The notes under the pieces are model-generated. The model was not told the DNA's origin. It searched no databases and was given only the letters and a program-made list of their open reading frames with translations. The translations under genes and the position numbers were made by a program. A stretch of 64,000 bases of DNA from Gemmatimonadota bacterium (GTDB lineage Bacteria; Gemmatimonadota; Gemmatimonadetes; Longimicrobiales; Gaopeijiaceae), in assembly GCA_030430625.1 (NCBI GenBank), contig JAUIKL010000007.1, forward strand, positions 1 to 64,000, given 5' to 3'. Numbering within the stretch: the first letter of the stretch is position 1; each line of letters starts with the position of its first letter. Shown here in pieces: positions 1 through 9,579 of the stretch.

Positions 1-670
1 AATAGTGCCGCTCGGCCCCGACCGGCCAGGTCGGGTCCTGTCTTCGCAACCACTCCCAGGCCGCGTCCCGATCCTCCGCGTGGTAGTAGACCGGCCACCA
101 CTGGGGGAGACCGGACGTGTGGGTGAGAAGGTGTCGGGTCGTGATCTCGTCGCGGCCCGAGCTCTCGTAGTCCGGTAGGAGATCGGACAAGGGCGCATCG
201 AGGTCCAGGAGTCCCCGGTCCGCGAGGATCATGACGGCCATCGTCGTCGCCAGGACCTTGGTCACCGAAGCCAGGTCGTAGAGGGTCTCGCCCGTCACGG
301 GAACAGAGTCCGAGGCCGGTACGATTCCCCGGGGGGAGACGCCGTCCGAACTCGGGTACTGTCCTTCGCCGAACCGGTATCGCTGGAGCACTCCGCCCGT
401 GTGGGTATGCACCGTCTGGCCTTGCTCCAGCACGACGAGCGAGGCTCCGGCCACACGATCGGAGCTAACCCAGTCGTCGACGATCGAATCGGCCGTCGCG
501 AACTCGTCGGAGGGTCCGACTGCAGGTCCGTCGGCCGAGGGCGTGCAGGACGCCAGGGCCGCCACGACGACCAGGCGGAGGGCCGTTGGAGCGGCGGCGC
601 GGGCCTTGGACGTCGTCCGCCCCACAGACGTCATCCCCGACATGGACATCATCCCCGACACGGACATCAT
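1..670 (-). CDS. Serine hydrolase, class C beta-lactamase / PBP-like family (lipoprotein; truncated by window start)
   Basis: Manual minus-strand translation from ATG at 670: MMSVSGMMSMSGMTSVGRTT...LVVVAALASCTPSADGP...; contains LYDLASVTKVLATTMA (SxxK) and HLLTHTSGLP. ATGA overlap with the stop of the upstream gene at 667. Absent from the ORF track because it has no stop within the window. Confidence 0.85.
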   Translation of the reverse strand, partial: MMSVSGMMSMSGMTSVGRTTSKARAAAPTALRLVVVAALASCTPSADGPAVGPSDEFATADSIVDDWVSSDRVAGASLVVLEQGQTVHTHTGGVLQRYRFGEGQYPSSDGVSPRGIVPASDSVPVTGETLYDLASVTKVLATTMAVMILADRGLLDLDAPLSDLLPDYESSGRDEITTRHLLTHTSGLPQWWPVYYHAEDRDAAWEWLRRQDPTWPVGAERHY

Positions 671-1317
671 CCGCCCCAAGGTGGTGGCGGCGGCTCGATC
701 GGTGCACTCAGATCGAACTCTGCCCGGAAACGCCGATCGGACCCCTCGCGGCGGAGGGCGTAGACGAAGCGTTCCCCAGGGACCACCTCCAGCGTCCACA
801 CGTTCGTGGCCGCGACCGGCACAAGGTCCGCGGTGAAGGCGTCTGCGGGGAACTCCTGCGTCGTGGTCGAGCCGCGACCGGAGGCGTCACCCCCGTACAT
901 GGAGACCTCGTCTTCCGAGCCGTCCTCGTGACGGTGGTCGTGCACGAAGTTGAGTCCCGTGCTCGTTGGCGTCAGGACCCAGGTCCGCGACCGATCGTCG
1001 TCGACGTGGAAAGGGATCCGGATCTCTGCCGGGTCGCAGCTTCGGACGTGCATCACGAGCCGGGCCTCGTCGAATGCCGGGTCCGGTGGCACACTCTCCA
1101 CGACGCGTCCCTGGAACGCCTGGCCACACAGGGATTCCAGCGCCTCCCAGAACACGATCTGCGGATCGTCGTCGGCCGGCTCCGATCGCGGGGCGGCTTC
1201 AGGTGCGCAGCCGGAGAGGACGAGTCCTGCCAGGAGAAGCGTCGGGAGGTGTCGGGTCACGCGAAGGCTCCATCTGAGGGTTCCGATACGGTACGGCGGG
1301 CCGCCCCGTCGGGCCAA
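667..1317 (-). CDS. Hypothetical lipoprotein
   Basis: 216-aa ORF with signal/lipobox LLLAGLVLSGCAPEAA; actual start may be an internal Met/Val; no recognised domain. Confidence 0.6.
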   Translation of the reverse strand: MARRGGPPYRIGTLRWSLRVTRHLPTLLLAGLVLSGCAPEAAPRSEPADDDPQIVFWEALESLCGQAFQGRVVESVPPDPAFDEARLVMHVRSCDPAEIRIPFHVDDDRSRTWVLTPTSTGLNFVHDHRHEDGSEDEVSMYGGDASGRGSTTTQEFPADAFTADLVPVAATNVWTLEVVPGERFVYALRREGSDRRFRAEFDLSAPIEPPPPPWGG

Positions 1318-1383
1318 ACGCCTGCCCTGCCCTGATCCGGCTTCTATATTGGCGTCTCCTTACGTCCCGACCCCGAGTTCTTC

Positions 1384-3999
1384 ATGATCGGCACGCTCGT
1401 CCTCGCCGCGCTCGTCCAGGTACCGGCCCCCACGCAAGATTTCGTACCGGGCACTCGATACGACCCCGCGATCCCCACCCTGGAGTCCGTCGTCGGACAT
1501 GCTCCGCGTGAGGAGATCACCCACCCGGACGACATCGTCCGGTACTTCGAGGCCTTGGCCGAGGCGGCCCCGGATCGGACAGAGCTGATCCAGTATGCGG
1601 AGAGTTGGGAGGGACGACCGCTGATTGCGCTGGTCATCGGCTCTCCCGAGAGGATGGCGCGGCTCGATGAGATCAAGGCCGATCTGTCCCGACTCTCGGA
1701 GCTCCGGGGGCTCTCCGACGACGAGGTCGAGGCGCTGATTGCCGAGCTTCCCGTCGTGACGGCGCTCATGCACGGGGTCCACGGAAACGAGATCAGTTCG
1801 AACGGAGCGGCACTGGCCGAGGCGTACCACCTCCTGGCCGCCCAGGGGAACGAGGTCGTCGACCTCATCCTCCGGGAATCCCTCGTCATCATCGATCCGG
1901 CCGAGAATCCGGACGGCCGTGCGCGCTTCGTTCAGCACACGACTTCGTCGCGGGCGCGTTGGCCGAACCAGGCCACCTACTCCGCCGAACACGACGAGCC
2001 GTGGCCGGGTGGACGCAGCAACCACTACCTCTTCGATCTGAATCGCGACCTCTTCATCCAGAGTCAGCCCGAGACACGGGGCAAGGTGAAGCTCTTCCTG
2101 GAGTTTCGTCCGAACATCGTGGCGGATCTCCACGAGATGGGCGGAAACTCGACGTACTTCTTCCCGCCGACGGCACCCCCGGAGAACCCGTGGTACGGGG
2201 ACCGACAGATCGCGCTGATGGATCTCTTCGGGCGGGCCAACGCCGCCGCGTTCGACGCGCGCGGCTTCCCCTACTTCAACCGGAGTGTGTACGACGCTTT
2301 CTATCCCGGCTATGTCGACATGTGGCCGATGAACCACGGCGCCCTGGGGATGACCTACGAGCAGGCGTCGGCGCGGGCCCTCGTTCTCCTCAAGGACGAC
2401 GGGGATGTCATGACGTACGGAGACGGGGTCCTCAACCACTTCACGGCCGCCATCACCACGGCGGAGACTGCGGCGCGCAACCGGGAGAGGATTCTCAGGG
2501 ACTACGTGGCGTACCGTCGGGACGGCATCGAACTCGGTCGGCAGGGTGCGGCCGAACTCGTCCTCCACTCCGCGCACGATCCCGCCCGGGCGGACCGCCT
2601 GGCGCGGATGTTGGCTGCCAACGGCATTGAGGTGCGATCCGTGTCCGGTGCCGTCGAGGTCGACGGGCGGGAGCTGCCCGCGCGCGGTACGTACATCGTT
2701 CCGATGGCTCAGCCGACCCATCAGTTCGCGCGTAACCTACTCGACGCTCACGTGCCGATGGATCCCGCCTTCGTCCAGCGGCAGCTCGAGCGCAGAGCCC
2801 GCCGCGAGGGGGACGAGATCTACGACCTGACCGCATGGAGCCAGTCGCTCCTGTGGGATGTCGAGGTGATCGAGTCCGAGAACGAGACCGGTGCCGCCGG
2901 CTCTCTCGTGTCTTCCGACGGGCCGGCCACGACACGAGAGGCGCGTATCCTGCCACCCGCATCGGTCGGGTATCTGATGCCGTGGGGCGTCGCCACGGCC
3001 GCTGCCGTGACCGAGGCGATGCGTGAGGGAATCCGCGTGCGGGCCTCGGGTGAGTCGTTCACACTCGGAGGGCGTTCGTACGGTCCGGGCACGGCCATCG
3101 TGCGCGTGGCGGAGAACGACGACGACCTCCGCAGTCGGTTGGGATCGATCGCCGACCATCACGGCGCCGAGGTCGTTCCGATCGACGACTCGTACGTCAC
3201 CGAGGGAGCCTCGCTGGGCGCCAACAGTGTGCGCGCACTCCGCTCACCCCGGGTGCTGCTGGCGTACGACTCTCCCGGTTCGAGCCTGTCGGTCGGATGG
3301 GCGCGCTACGTGCTCGAGCAGCGGTACGGTCAACCCACGGTCGCGGTAAGAACCTCGAGCCTCGGGCGGGCCGACCTGTCGGACTACGACGTGATCGTCC
3401 TGCCGAGTGGCAACTACGGCGGAGCGATCGGGTCGGGCCTCGTCGACCGGATCCGCGACTGGATGTCCCAGGGCGGCACGCTCGTCACGATCGCGAACGC
3501 CACCTCGTGGGCCACCCGCGTCGGACTTCTGTCCACCGCTGCGGAACGGCGAGGCGGTCGCGCGTCCGGGACCGATGCCCCCTCGGGGGGTACGCCCGAT
3601 CAACCGATCGAATACCTCGACGAGATCGTGCCCGACGACGAGTCCCCGGAGGGTGTACCCGGCGCGATCCTCAAGGTGGTGCTCGACGCGGGCCACTGGC
3701 TCGCCTCCGGAACCGACGGGGAGATCGGCGCCCTGGTCGAGGGGTCGAGGGTCTTCACGCCGCTGACTCTCGACGATGGTGTGAACGTCGGACGGTACGG
3801 AACGCTCGACGATCTGGTGCTGAGCGGGATCGTGTGGGAGGAGTCCCGCCCGCAGCTGGCCAGCAAGGCCTTCCTCATGAGGGAAGGATGGGGCTCCGGC
3901 CAGATCATCGCCTTTGCCGAAGACCCGAACTATCGGGCGTACGCCGAGGCGACTCAGCTCCTCTTCATGAACGCCGTACTTCTCGGACCGGGACGCTAG
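1384..3999 (+). CDS. M14 family zinc carboxypeptidase, secreted
   Basis: 871 aa; MHGVHGNEISSNG (HxxE zinc ligands), NPDGRARF, DLHEMGGNSTYFFPP; N-terminal hydrophobic segment. Confidence 0.9.
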   Translation: MIGTLVLAALVQVPAPTQDFVPGTRYDPAIPTLESVVGHAPREEITHPDDIVRYFEALAEAAPDRTELIQYAESWEGRPLIALVIGSPERMARLDEIKADLSRLSELRGLSDDEVEALIAELPVVTALMHGVHGNEISSNGAALAEAYHLLAAQGNEVVDLILRESLVIIDPAENPDGRARFVQHTTSSRARWPNQATYSAEHDEPWPGGRSNHYLFDLNRDLFIQSQPETRGKVKLFLEFRPNIVADLHEMGGNSTYFFPPTAPPENPWYGDRQIALMDLFGRANAAAFDARGFPYFNRSVYDAFYPGYVDMWPMNHGALGMTYEQASARALVLLKDDGDVMTYGDGVLNHFTAAITTAETAARNRERILRDYVAYRRDGIELGRQGAAELVLHSAHDPARADRLARMLAANGIEVRSVSGAVEVDGRELPARGTYIVPMAQPTHQFARNLLDAHVPMDPAFVQRQLERRARREGDEIYDLTAWSQSLLWDVEVIESENETGAAGSLVSSDGPATTREARILPPASVGYLMPWGVATAAAVTEAMREGIRVRASGESFTLGGRSYGPGTAIVRVAENDDDLRSRLGSIADHHGAEVVPIDDSYVTEGASLGANSVRALRSPRVLLAYDSPGSSLSVGWARYVLEQRYGQPTVAVRTSSLGRADLSDYDVIVLPSGNYGGAIGSGLVDRIRDWMSQGGTLVTIANATSWATRVGLLSTAAERRGGRASGTDAPSGGTPDQPIEYLDEIVPDDESPEGVPGAILKVVLDAGHWLASGTDGEIGALVEGSRVFTPLTLDDGVNVGRYGTLDDLVLSGIVWEESRPQLASKAFLMREGWGSGQIIAFAEDPNYRAYAEATQLLFMNAVLLGPGR

Positions 4000-4002
4000 C
4001 GG

Positions 4003-5280
4003 ATGATCGAGTGGATGAGCGGGGCCACGGGGCGAGCGCTCGTAGCAGGGGCCGTTGCGGCCCTGGTCCTGTCGGCGTGCGCGTCGGAAGTCATCGATCT
4101 ACCGACCGCTACGGTCGAAGACAGCGCGGGCGTCGGGATCGTGTCGTACGATCTCGGCGGAGTCGACGTCCCGGCGTGGCGCGAGGTTCAGGCGCACGAC
4201 CTGGAGATCGGTGTCATCGACGGCCCCGCCGAGTACGCGTTTTCCACGATCGGGGACGTTGCGGTGGCGGACGACGGCTCGATCGTCGTTACCGACCGGC
4301 AGGCCCTCGAGGTTCGCGTCTACGACGAGGCGGGCGGGTACCTCAGGGCGCTCGGTCGAGAGGGTGGAGGTCCCGGGGAGTTCACCGGCAGTCCGTGGAT
4401 CGCCGGTGTCTCGGGCGACACCGTCTTCGCCTTCGACAGTCGCAGCGCACGGGTCACCGCCTTCTCCATGACCGGGGACGTCCTCGGCGACGTGTCGGTC
4501 CGGTCCGACATGATCGCCCGGGCGCTGGTGGTGCTCCGTCAGGATGACGGCACCTACCTCACCCGTTCCCGGTGGATCAACCCGGATGAGGAGGTCGGCT
4601 TCCACGAGCTGAAGCTCGTCCTCGACTCGATCGTCATCGGTCGGCTGGGCCCGGACGGAACGTTCGCGGACACCGTGGCCGTGGGACCCGACGCACCCCG
4701 GGCGAGGAGTATTCTGGGATCGATGACCGAGGGCGTTCGTGTGAACCAGGCTGTTCCGCCCTTCTCTCCCGAGGCCTCGTTGCGGACCGTCCCATCCCGC
4801 CAGACCGGCGGGTCCGAGGCGGTCTATGCGTACGGCGCCACCTTCGACCTGGCGTTCTTCGGACCGGAGGGTCTCGTCCGCCGGCTCCGTGTGCACGGTG
4901 TCGAGAGCGGCACCACCCGCGCGGATCTCCAGGCCCGGCAGGAGGAGATCCTCGTCGACGATCTGGGCGCCGACGGCGTGACTCCCGAGCTGAGGCGGCT
5001 CTATCTCGACTTCATCCCCGAGACGGCGCCAGTCGTCGACGAGGTGCTGGTCTCCACGACCGGTGAGGTCTGGGTCTCCCTGTTCGATCACGAGGATACG
5101 AACGATACCCGTTGGCTCGTCTTCGACTCCGTGGGCGATCTTCGGGGTTCGGCACGCACACCGGCTGGATTGGCCGTGCGATGGGTCGGGGCCGAGTCGC
5201 TCGTCGGGGTCGTGACGGACGACTTCGACGTGCAGTACGTTCGCCGCCACCCCCTCCGCGCCCCTGGCGGCGATGGGTGA
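4003..5280 (+). CDS. 6-bladed beta-propeller lipoprotein
   Basis: 425 aa; lipobox ALVLSACASE; DxxGxxVxxLGREGGGPGEF-type propeller repeats. Confidence 0.75.
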   Translation: MIEWMSGATGRALVAGAVAALVLSACASEVIDLPTATVEDSAGVGIVSYDLGGVDVPAWREVQAHDLEIGVIDGPAEYAFSTIGDVAVADDGSIVVTDRQALEVRVYDEAGGYLRALGREGGGPGEFTGSPWIAGVSGDTVFAFDSRSARVTAFSMTGDVLGDVSVRSDMIARALVVLRQDDGTYLTRSRWINPDEEVGFHELKLVLDSIVIGRLGPDGTFADTVAVGPDAPRARSILGSMTEGVRVNQAVPPFSPEASLRTVPSRQTGGSEAVYAYGATFDLAFFGPEGLVRRLRVHGVESGTTRADLQARQEEILVDDLGADGVTPELRRLYLDFIPETAPVVDEVLVSTTGEVWVSLFDHEDTNDTRWLVFDSVGDLRGSARTPAGLAVRWVGAESLVGVVTDDFDVQYVRRHPLRAPGGDG

Positions 5281-5767
5281 GGATCCCCCGATCGGGGGGC
5301 TGCCGGGGCAGCCGTCCCCCGCGAGACCGTACGCCGTCCGACAAGTACGACTCGAGGACGCCGACGGGTGGCTGAGGCTCCGACGGGCTTTGTGGCCGGA
5401 GGAGCCCGACGACCACGTGGCCGACATCGATGCCTACTTCGGTGGGGCGGTGTCGAATGCGGTCACCTTCGTTGCGGAGGCCGAGGGTAGGCTCGTTGCT
5501 TTTGCGGAGCTCCGTCTGCGGGACTACGCGGAGGAGTGTACGACCTCCCCCGTGGCCTACCTCGAGGGGATCTACGTCGATCCCGACGCCCGCGTCCGGG
5601 GTGTGGGTCGAGCCCTGGTCGAGGCCGGCGAGGGGTGGGGCCGCGAGATGGGCTGCACCGAGATGGCGAGTGATCGGGACATCGAGAACGACGTCAGCGG
5701 AGCCTTTCATCTGGCCGTCGGATTCGACGAGGCCGTCCGGATGGTGACGTACAGGAAAGGACTGTGA
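5273..5767 (+). CDS. GNAT acetyltransferase, aminoglycoside 6'-N-acetyltransferase [AAC(6')]-like
   Basis: RQVRLEDADGWLRLRRALWPEE...YLEGIYVDPDARVRGVGRALVEAGEGWGREMGCTEMASDRDIENDVSGAFHLAVGFDEA matches the AAC(6')-I-like pattern. Confidence 0.75.
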   Translation: MGEDPPIGGLPGQPSPARPYAVRQVRLEDADGWLRLRRALWPEEPDDHVADIDAYFGGAVSNAVTFVAEAEGRLVAFAELRLRDYAEECTTSPVAYLEGIYVDPDARVRGVGRALVEAGEGWGREMGCTEMASDRDIENDVSGAFHLAVGFDEAVRMVTYRKGL

Positions 5768-6267
5768 CGGAGCGGGACGTTCCGAGGCAGGTGCCCGTCG
5801 CGTCGTACGGATACCGGCACGAAGCGGAGTTCGCGGCGGGCTTTCTCGACGATGCCGGAGTCCCGTATCGCCTGCAGCTGGACGATCCTGCGCTCGGGAC
5901 ATCGGTTGCCATGAGAGCGACGATCTGGGTGCTCAGCACCGATGTCGATCGGGTTCGGGACATCCTCGAGCTGGACGACCAAGGGAGCGGTCGGCAGCTC
6001 ACGTCCGGACCGCCGGGCCGTCGAGTCGCGCCGGATCGGACGCAGCGCGCAGCCGTGGGGTGGTCGAGACTGGATGTCCGCGAGCGCTTGGTGGCGGGTG
6101 CCGTCGCCGGGGGACTCGTCGCTGCGTCCACGACACTCGGGGGTATCACGTTCGGTCAGGAGAGTGCCGTGTTCGGTGCGCTCATCGTCGGAACCGCGGC
6201 CCTGGTCGGTCGCGCACCTCGTGCGCTCAAGGCCCTCCTGTCGGCGCTGACGGGTGGGGAACCTTGA
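5764..6267 (+). CDS. Hypothetical protein with DUF2007-like N-terminal domain and C-terminal membrane segment
   Basis: GTG start overlapping the previous stop (GTGA); YRHEAEFAAGFLDDAGVPYRLQLDDPALG typical of DUF2007-like domains. Confidence 0.55.
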   Translation: MTERDVPRQVPVASYGYRHEAEFAAGFLDDAGVPYRLQLDDPALGTSVAMRATIWVLSTDVDRVRDILELDDQGSGRQLTSGPPGRRVAPDRTQRAAVGWSRLDVRERLVAGAVAGGLVAASTTLGGITFGQESAVFGALIVGTAALVGRAPRALKALLSALTGGEP

Positions 6268-6333
6268 TCGTGCCGGGCGTCCTTCTCTACTTCCACGCAT
6301 GCGTGCCCCCGACCCAGGAGAACAGTTGAGGAC

Positions 6334-7587
6334 ATGAAGGCCGTCACCTTCAACGTCACGATCCCGAGCTACCTGGTCGGGAAGAGTCTGGGCCGGGTCA
6401 CGGAGGCCGCGCTCTTCGGTGGACTGAGCGGCGTGAAGCTCCAGGATCTCCCGGAGCCCTCTCTCCCCGGCAACGACTGGGTCAAAGTCGAGATCCTCAA
6501 GGCCGGTATCTGCGGATCGGACATCGGCAATCTGACGCTGACCTCGAGTCCGGCCATGGAGCCCTTCGGCTCCTTCCCCGCGGTCCTGGGGCACGAGATC
6601 GTAGCGCGGGTCGTCGAAGTCGGGTCGGCGGTGCGGCGTGTCGAGGTCGGTCAGCGTGTCGCGGTCGAGCCGGCCGTGTCGTGTCGCCTTCGCGGCTTCG
6701 CGGACTCGGAGTGTCCGTCCTGCGCCGTCGGCTTGCCCGCCACCTGTTCGCGGGCCGGTGACGAGGGTCGGACCGTGATCGACGGATCGCCCATCCAACG
6801 CGGGTCGATCATCGGGTACCACGGGAGTCTTCCGGGTGGCTGGGGTGAGCGCATGATCGCTCACGAGAGCCAGCTGTATCCCATCGACGATGCGATGACC
6901 GACGGCACCGCCGCCCTCATCGAGCCGTTGGCCGTCGGCATGCACGCGGCGCTGCGATCCCGGCCCTGGGGGGATGGCCCGGTCCTCGTCGTGGGGAGCG
7001 GACCGATCGCGCTCGGGGTCGTCTGGGCGCTTCGGGCGGCGGGCTTCCAGGGGGAGCTGGTGGCTCAGGTGCGACGGAAACACGAGGCCGACATGGCGCG
7101 CTCCTTCGGGGCGTCGAGCGTGGTGTCGCCTGGAGACGAAGCGCGGGACGCCCTCGTGGCGACGGGCGCCCAGGCGTACATGCCGATCGTGGGGGACGAG
7201 GTGTTTGCCGGGGGTGGCTTCCCGCTGATCTTCGACTGCGTGGGCAGCGAGCAGACCGTGAAGCAGTCGCTCAGGTACGCCTCCGCTCGTGGGCGGATCG
7301 TACTCCTCGGGTGCGCGGCGGAGATCCCGAAGCTCGACCTCACCTTCGTATGGGCGCGCGAACTCCAGATCCAGGGCTACCAGTGTTACGGCATGGAGGA
7401 GTGGCGAGGCGGTCGTGAGCACACCTTCCAGATCACCCACGACCTGATTCTCGAATCGGGCGCACCGGTCGAGTCGATGATCACGCACGTGTACCCGTTG
7501 AGTCAGTACAGAGACGCTCTCTCGACGGCCACGAATCGGAGGAAGACGAACTCGGTGAAGGTCCTGCTCGATCCCACGATCGGTTAA
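6334..7587 (+). CDS. Zinc-dependent alcohol/threonine dehydrogenase-like medium-chain dehydrogenase
   Basis: KAGICGSDIGNL, LGHEIVARVVEVG, VLVVGSGPIALGVVWALRAAG Rossmann motif. Confidence 0.88.
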   Translation: MKAVTFNVTIPSYLVGKSLGRVTEAALFGGLSGVKLQDLPEPSLPGNDWVKVEILKAGICGSDIGNLTLTSSPAMEPFGSFPAVLGHEIVARVVEVGSAVRRVEVGQRVAVEPAVSCRLRGFADSECPSCAVGLPATCSRAGDEGRTVIDGSPIQRGSIIGYHGSLPGGWGERMIAHESQLYPIDDAMTDGTAALIEPLAVGMHAALRSRPWGDGPVLVVGSGPIALGVVWALRAAGFQGELVAQVRRKHEADMARSFGASSVVSPGDEARDALVATGAQAYMPIVGDEVFAGGGFPLIFDCVGSEQTVKQSLRYASARGRIVLLGCAAEIPKLDLTFVWARELQIQGYQCYGMEEWRGGREHTFQITHDLILESGAPVESMITHVYPLSQYRDALSTATNRRKTNSVKVLLDPTIG

Positions 7588-7599
7588 CCGGACCGCTTC

Positions 7600-8862
7600 G
7601 TGAGCACGGATGCTCCCAAGGTCGTCGTCGTCGGTGGCGGCATCATCGGCGTCAGTTGCGCGTATTACCTGTCGTGCGCGGGGGCGTCGGTCGTTCTCCT
7701 CGAGCGCGAACGCATCGCGGCCGGGGCTTCCTGGGGCAACGCCGGCACGATTGCGGTCGGCCACCCTCCGCTGAACCGGCCCGGGCGTATCCGCCAGGCG
7801 CTGGGACAGATGCTCGACTCGACGAGCCCGCTGTACGTACCACCGCGCATCGACCCGGGGCTCTGGCTGTGGCTGGGGCGCTTTGCGAAGTACTGCACGG
7901 ACGAGCATGTCGAACACGCCATGAGCGTCATGGCCCCCCTCGGGCATCTCGCTCGCGAAACGTTCGACGAGATCCTGGCCGAGGAGCGCATCGAGTGCGA
8001 CTACCGGGGCGACGGCTACCACGAGGTATGCGCGACGGAGTCCGGTATGGACACCGCTCGACACGAGGCGGCCATCATCGAGGGTCACGGCTACGAGCCC
8101 GAAGTCATCGACAGGGACGAAGTCGCCCGTCGTGAACCGGCGCTCGGCCCGTCGGCCGGAGCGGTCTTCTATCCGGAGTCGGCGAGCCTGAACCCCGGAC
8201 TCTTCGTTCCCCGCCTGGGTGAAGCGGCGAGCCGGCGCGGGGCAGCGATCCGTGAAGGTGTCACGGTCGAGGGTATCGAGACGACCGGGGGACGTGTGAC
8301 GGGAGTCCGCCACCGCACGGCGGGTACGCTTGCCACCGAAGGCGCGGATCACGTGGTGCTGGCCACGGGTGCGTACGGTCGCGGCCTGATGCGGGGTCTC
8401 GGCGGCCCGCTCCCCGTGCAACCGGGCAAGGGCTACCACCGGGACATCGACATCGGACCCAATGGTGCGCCCAGGCTGCGGGGGTCGTGTGTGCTCGCGG
8501 AGTCGTCCGTCTTCTGCACACCGATGGACACGTTCGTCCGCTTTGCGGGAACGATGGAGTTCTCGGGAGAGAACGATCGCATGCGTCCCGAGCGGCTTCG
8601 GCAGCTCACGACCGCCGCGCGGGAACGGTTCCCGAAGATGGGGACGGCCCGGCCGATCTCGGAGTGGTGTGGCCTGCGCCCGATGTCGGTCGACGGCCTG
8701 CCGATCGTCGGCGCGGTCGGTGCGGTCTCCGGCCTGTCCGTAGCCACCGGCCACGGTATGCTCGGCATCACCCTCGGCCCGGCCACGGGACGACTGATCG
8801 CCGATGAGATCACGGGTGAGCGGGCGGCCCCTCCCGAACTGTCACCGACACGTTTCGACTAG
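7600..8862 (+). CDS. FAD-dependent oxidoreductase, D-amino acid dehydrogenase (DadA)-like
   Basis: VVVVGGGIIGVSCAYYLSCAGASVVLLERE FAD-binding motif; C-terminal GLRPMSVDGLPIVGAV...ATGHGMLGITLGPATG. Confidence 0.88.
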   Translation: MSTDAPKVVVVGGGIIGVSCAYYLSCAGASVVLLERERIAAGASWGNAGTIAVGHPPLNRPGRIRQALGQMLDSTSPLYVPPRIDPGLWLWLGRFAKYCTDEHVEHAMSVMAPLGHLARETFDEILAEERIECDYRGDGYHEVCATESGMDTARHEAAIIEGHGYEPEVIDRDEVARREPALGPSAGAVFYPESASLNPGLFVPRLGEAASRRGAAIREGVTVEGIETTGGRVTGVRHRTAGTLATEGADHVVLATGAYGRGLMRGLGGPLPVQPGKGYHRDIDIGPNGAPRLRGSCVLAESSVFCTPMDTFVRFAGTMEFSGENDRMRPERLRQLTTAARERFPKMGTARPISEWCGLRPMSVDGLPIVGAVGAVSGLSVATGHGMLGITLGPATGRLIADEITGERAAPPELSPTRFD

Positions 8863-8964
8863 GCATTCCGGGTCGACCGGCCCATGATGTGCCGTCGCGG
8901 ATGAAGAATACGGCGTCCGGATCCGTAGACTCTTCAGTCGGCCCATCTCAGCACGGGAGGCACC

Positions 8965-9546
8965 ATGCAGGAGTTGCTCTTCGGCCCTGTGACCGTCTGG
9001 TTCGGTGTGCCCGCAGTCCTCGGGACGATGTTCTTCACCGCACGCCTGCTGATGATGCTCGTCGGCGGAGATCTCGACGGCGACGCAGGTGACGTCGAGG
9101 TCGGGGGTGGCGATGCCGGGGACGGCGACTCGACCGAGACGTTCAAGGTCCTGTCGATCCAGGCGATCGCCGCGTTCCTGATGGGATTCGGGTGGGGTGG
9201 ACTGGGTGCCCTTCGAGGCTCGGGGTGGCCCGTACCCGTGGCCATCGTCGTCGGTGGCGCGGCCGGCATCGGGATGATGTGGTTCCTGGCTCGTCTGCTC
9301 CGCGCCATCTATGGCCTGCAGAGCAGCGGGACTCTACCGCTCTTTCACGCCCTCGAGAGCGAGGGCACCGTATACGCAGGGATCCCGGCGGGAGGTGAAG
9401 GTGCCGGTGAGGTGCGGCTCGTCATCGGAGAGCGTGAGCGCTATTACAAGGCCACCACCGATGGAGCCGAGTTGGAGCGGGGACGCCGCGTTCGTGTCGT
9501 CGCCGTGGATGAGGACCGTAGCGCGGTGAAGGTCGAAGCCGTCTGA
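8965..9546 (+). CDS. NfeD/YqiJ-like membrane protein with OB-fold domain
   Basis: 193 aa, multiple TM segments, C-terminal beta-rich domain; directly upstream of a flotillin gene. Confidence 0.75.
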   Translation: MQELLFGPVTVWFGVPAVLGTMFFTARLLMMLVGGDLDGDAGDVEVGGGDAGDGDSTETFKVLSIQAIAAFLMGFGWGGLGALRGSGWPVPVAIVVGGAAGIGMMWFLARLLRAIYGLQSSGTLPLFHALESEGTVYAGIPAGGEGAGEVRLVIGERERYYKATTDGAELERGRRVRVVAVDEDRSAVKVEAV

Positions 9547-9579
9547 CCGACACCCCCTGATCGATACAGAGGAGGTACC

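Noticed and set aside
5707-8754. 1015-aa minus-strand ORF
   Set aside because: Antisense shadow of the GNAT, DUF2007, ADH and DadA-like genes; Arg/Asp/His-rich low-complexity translation typical of GC-rich antisense frames.
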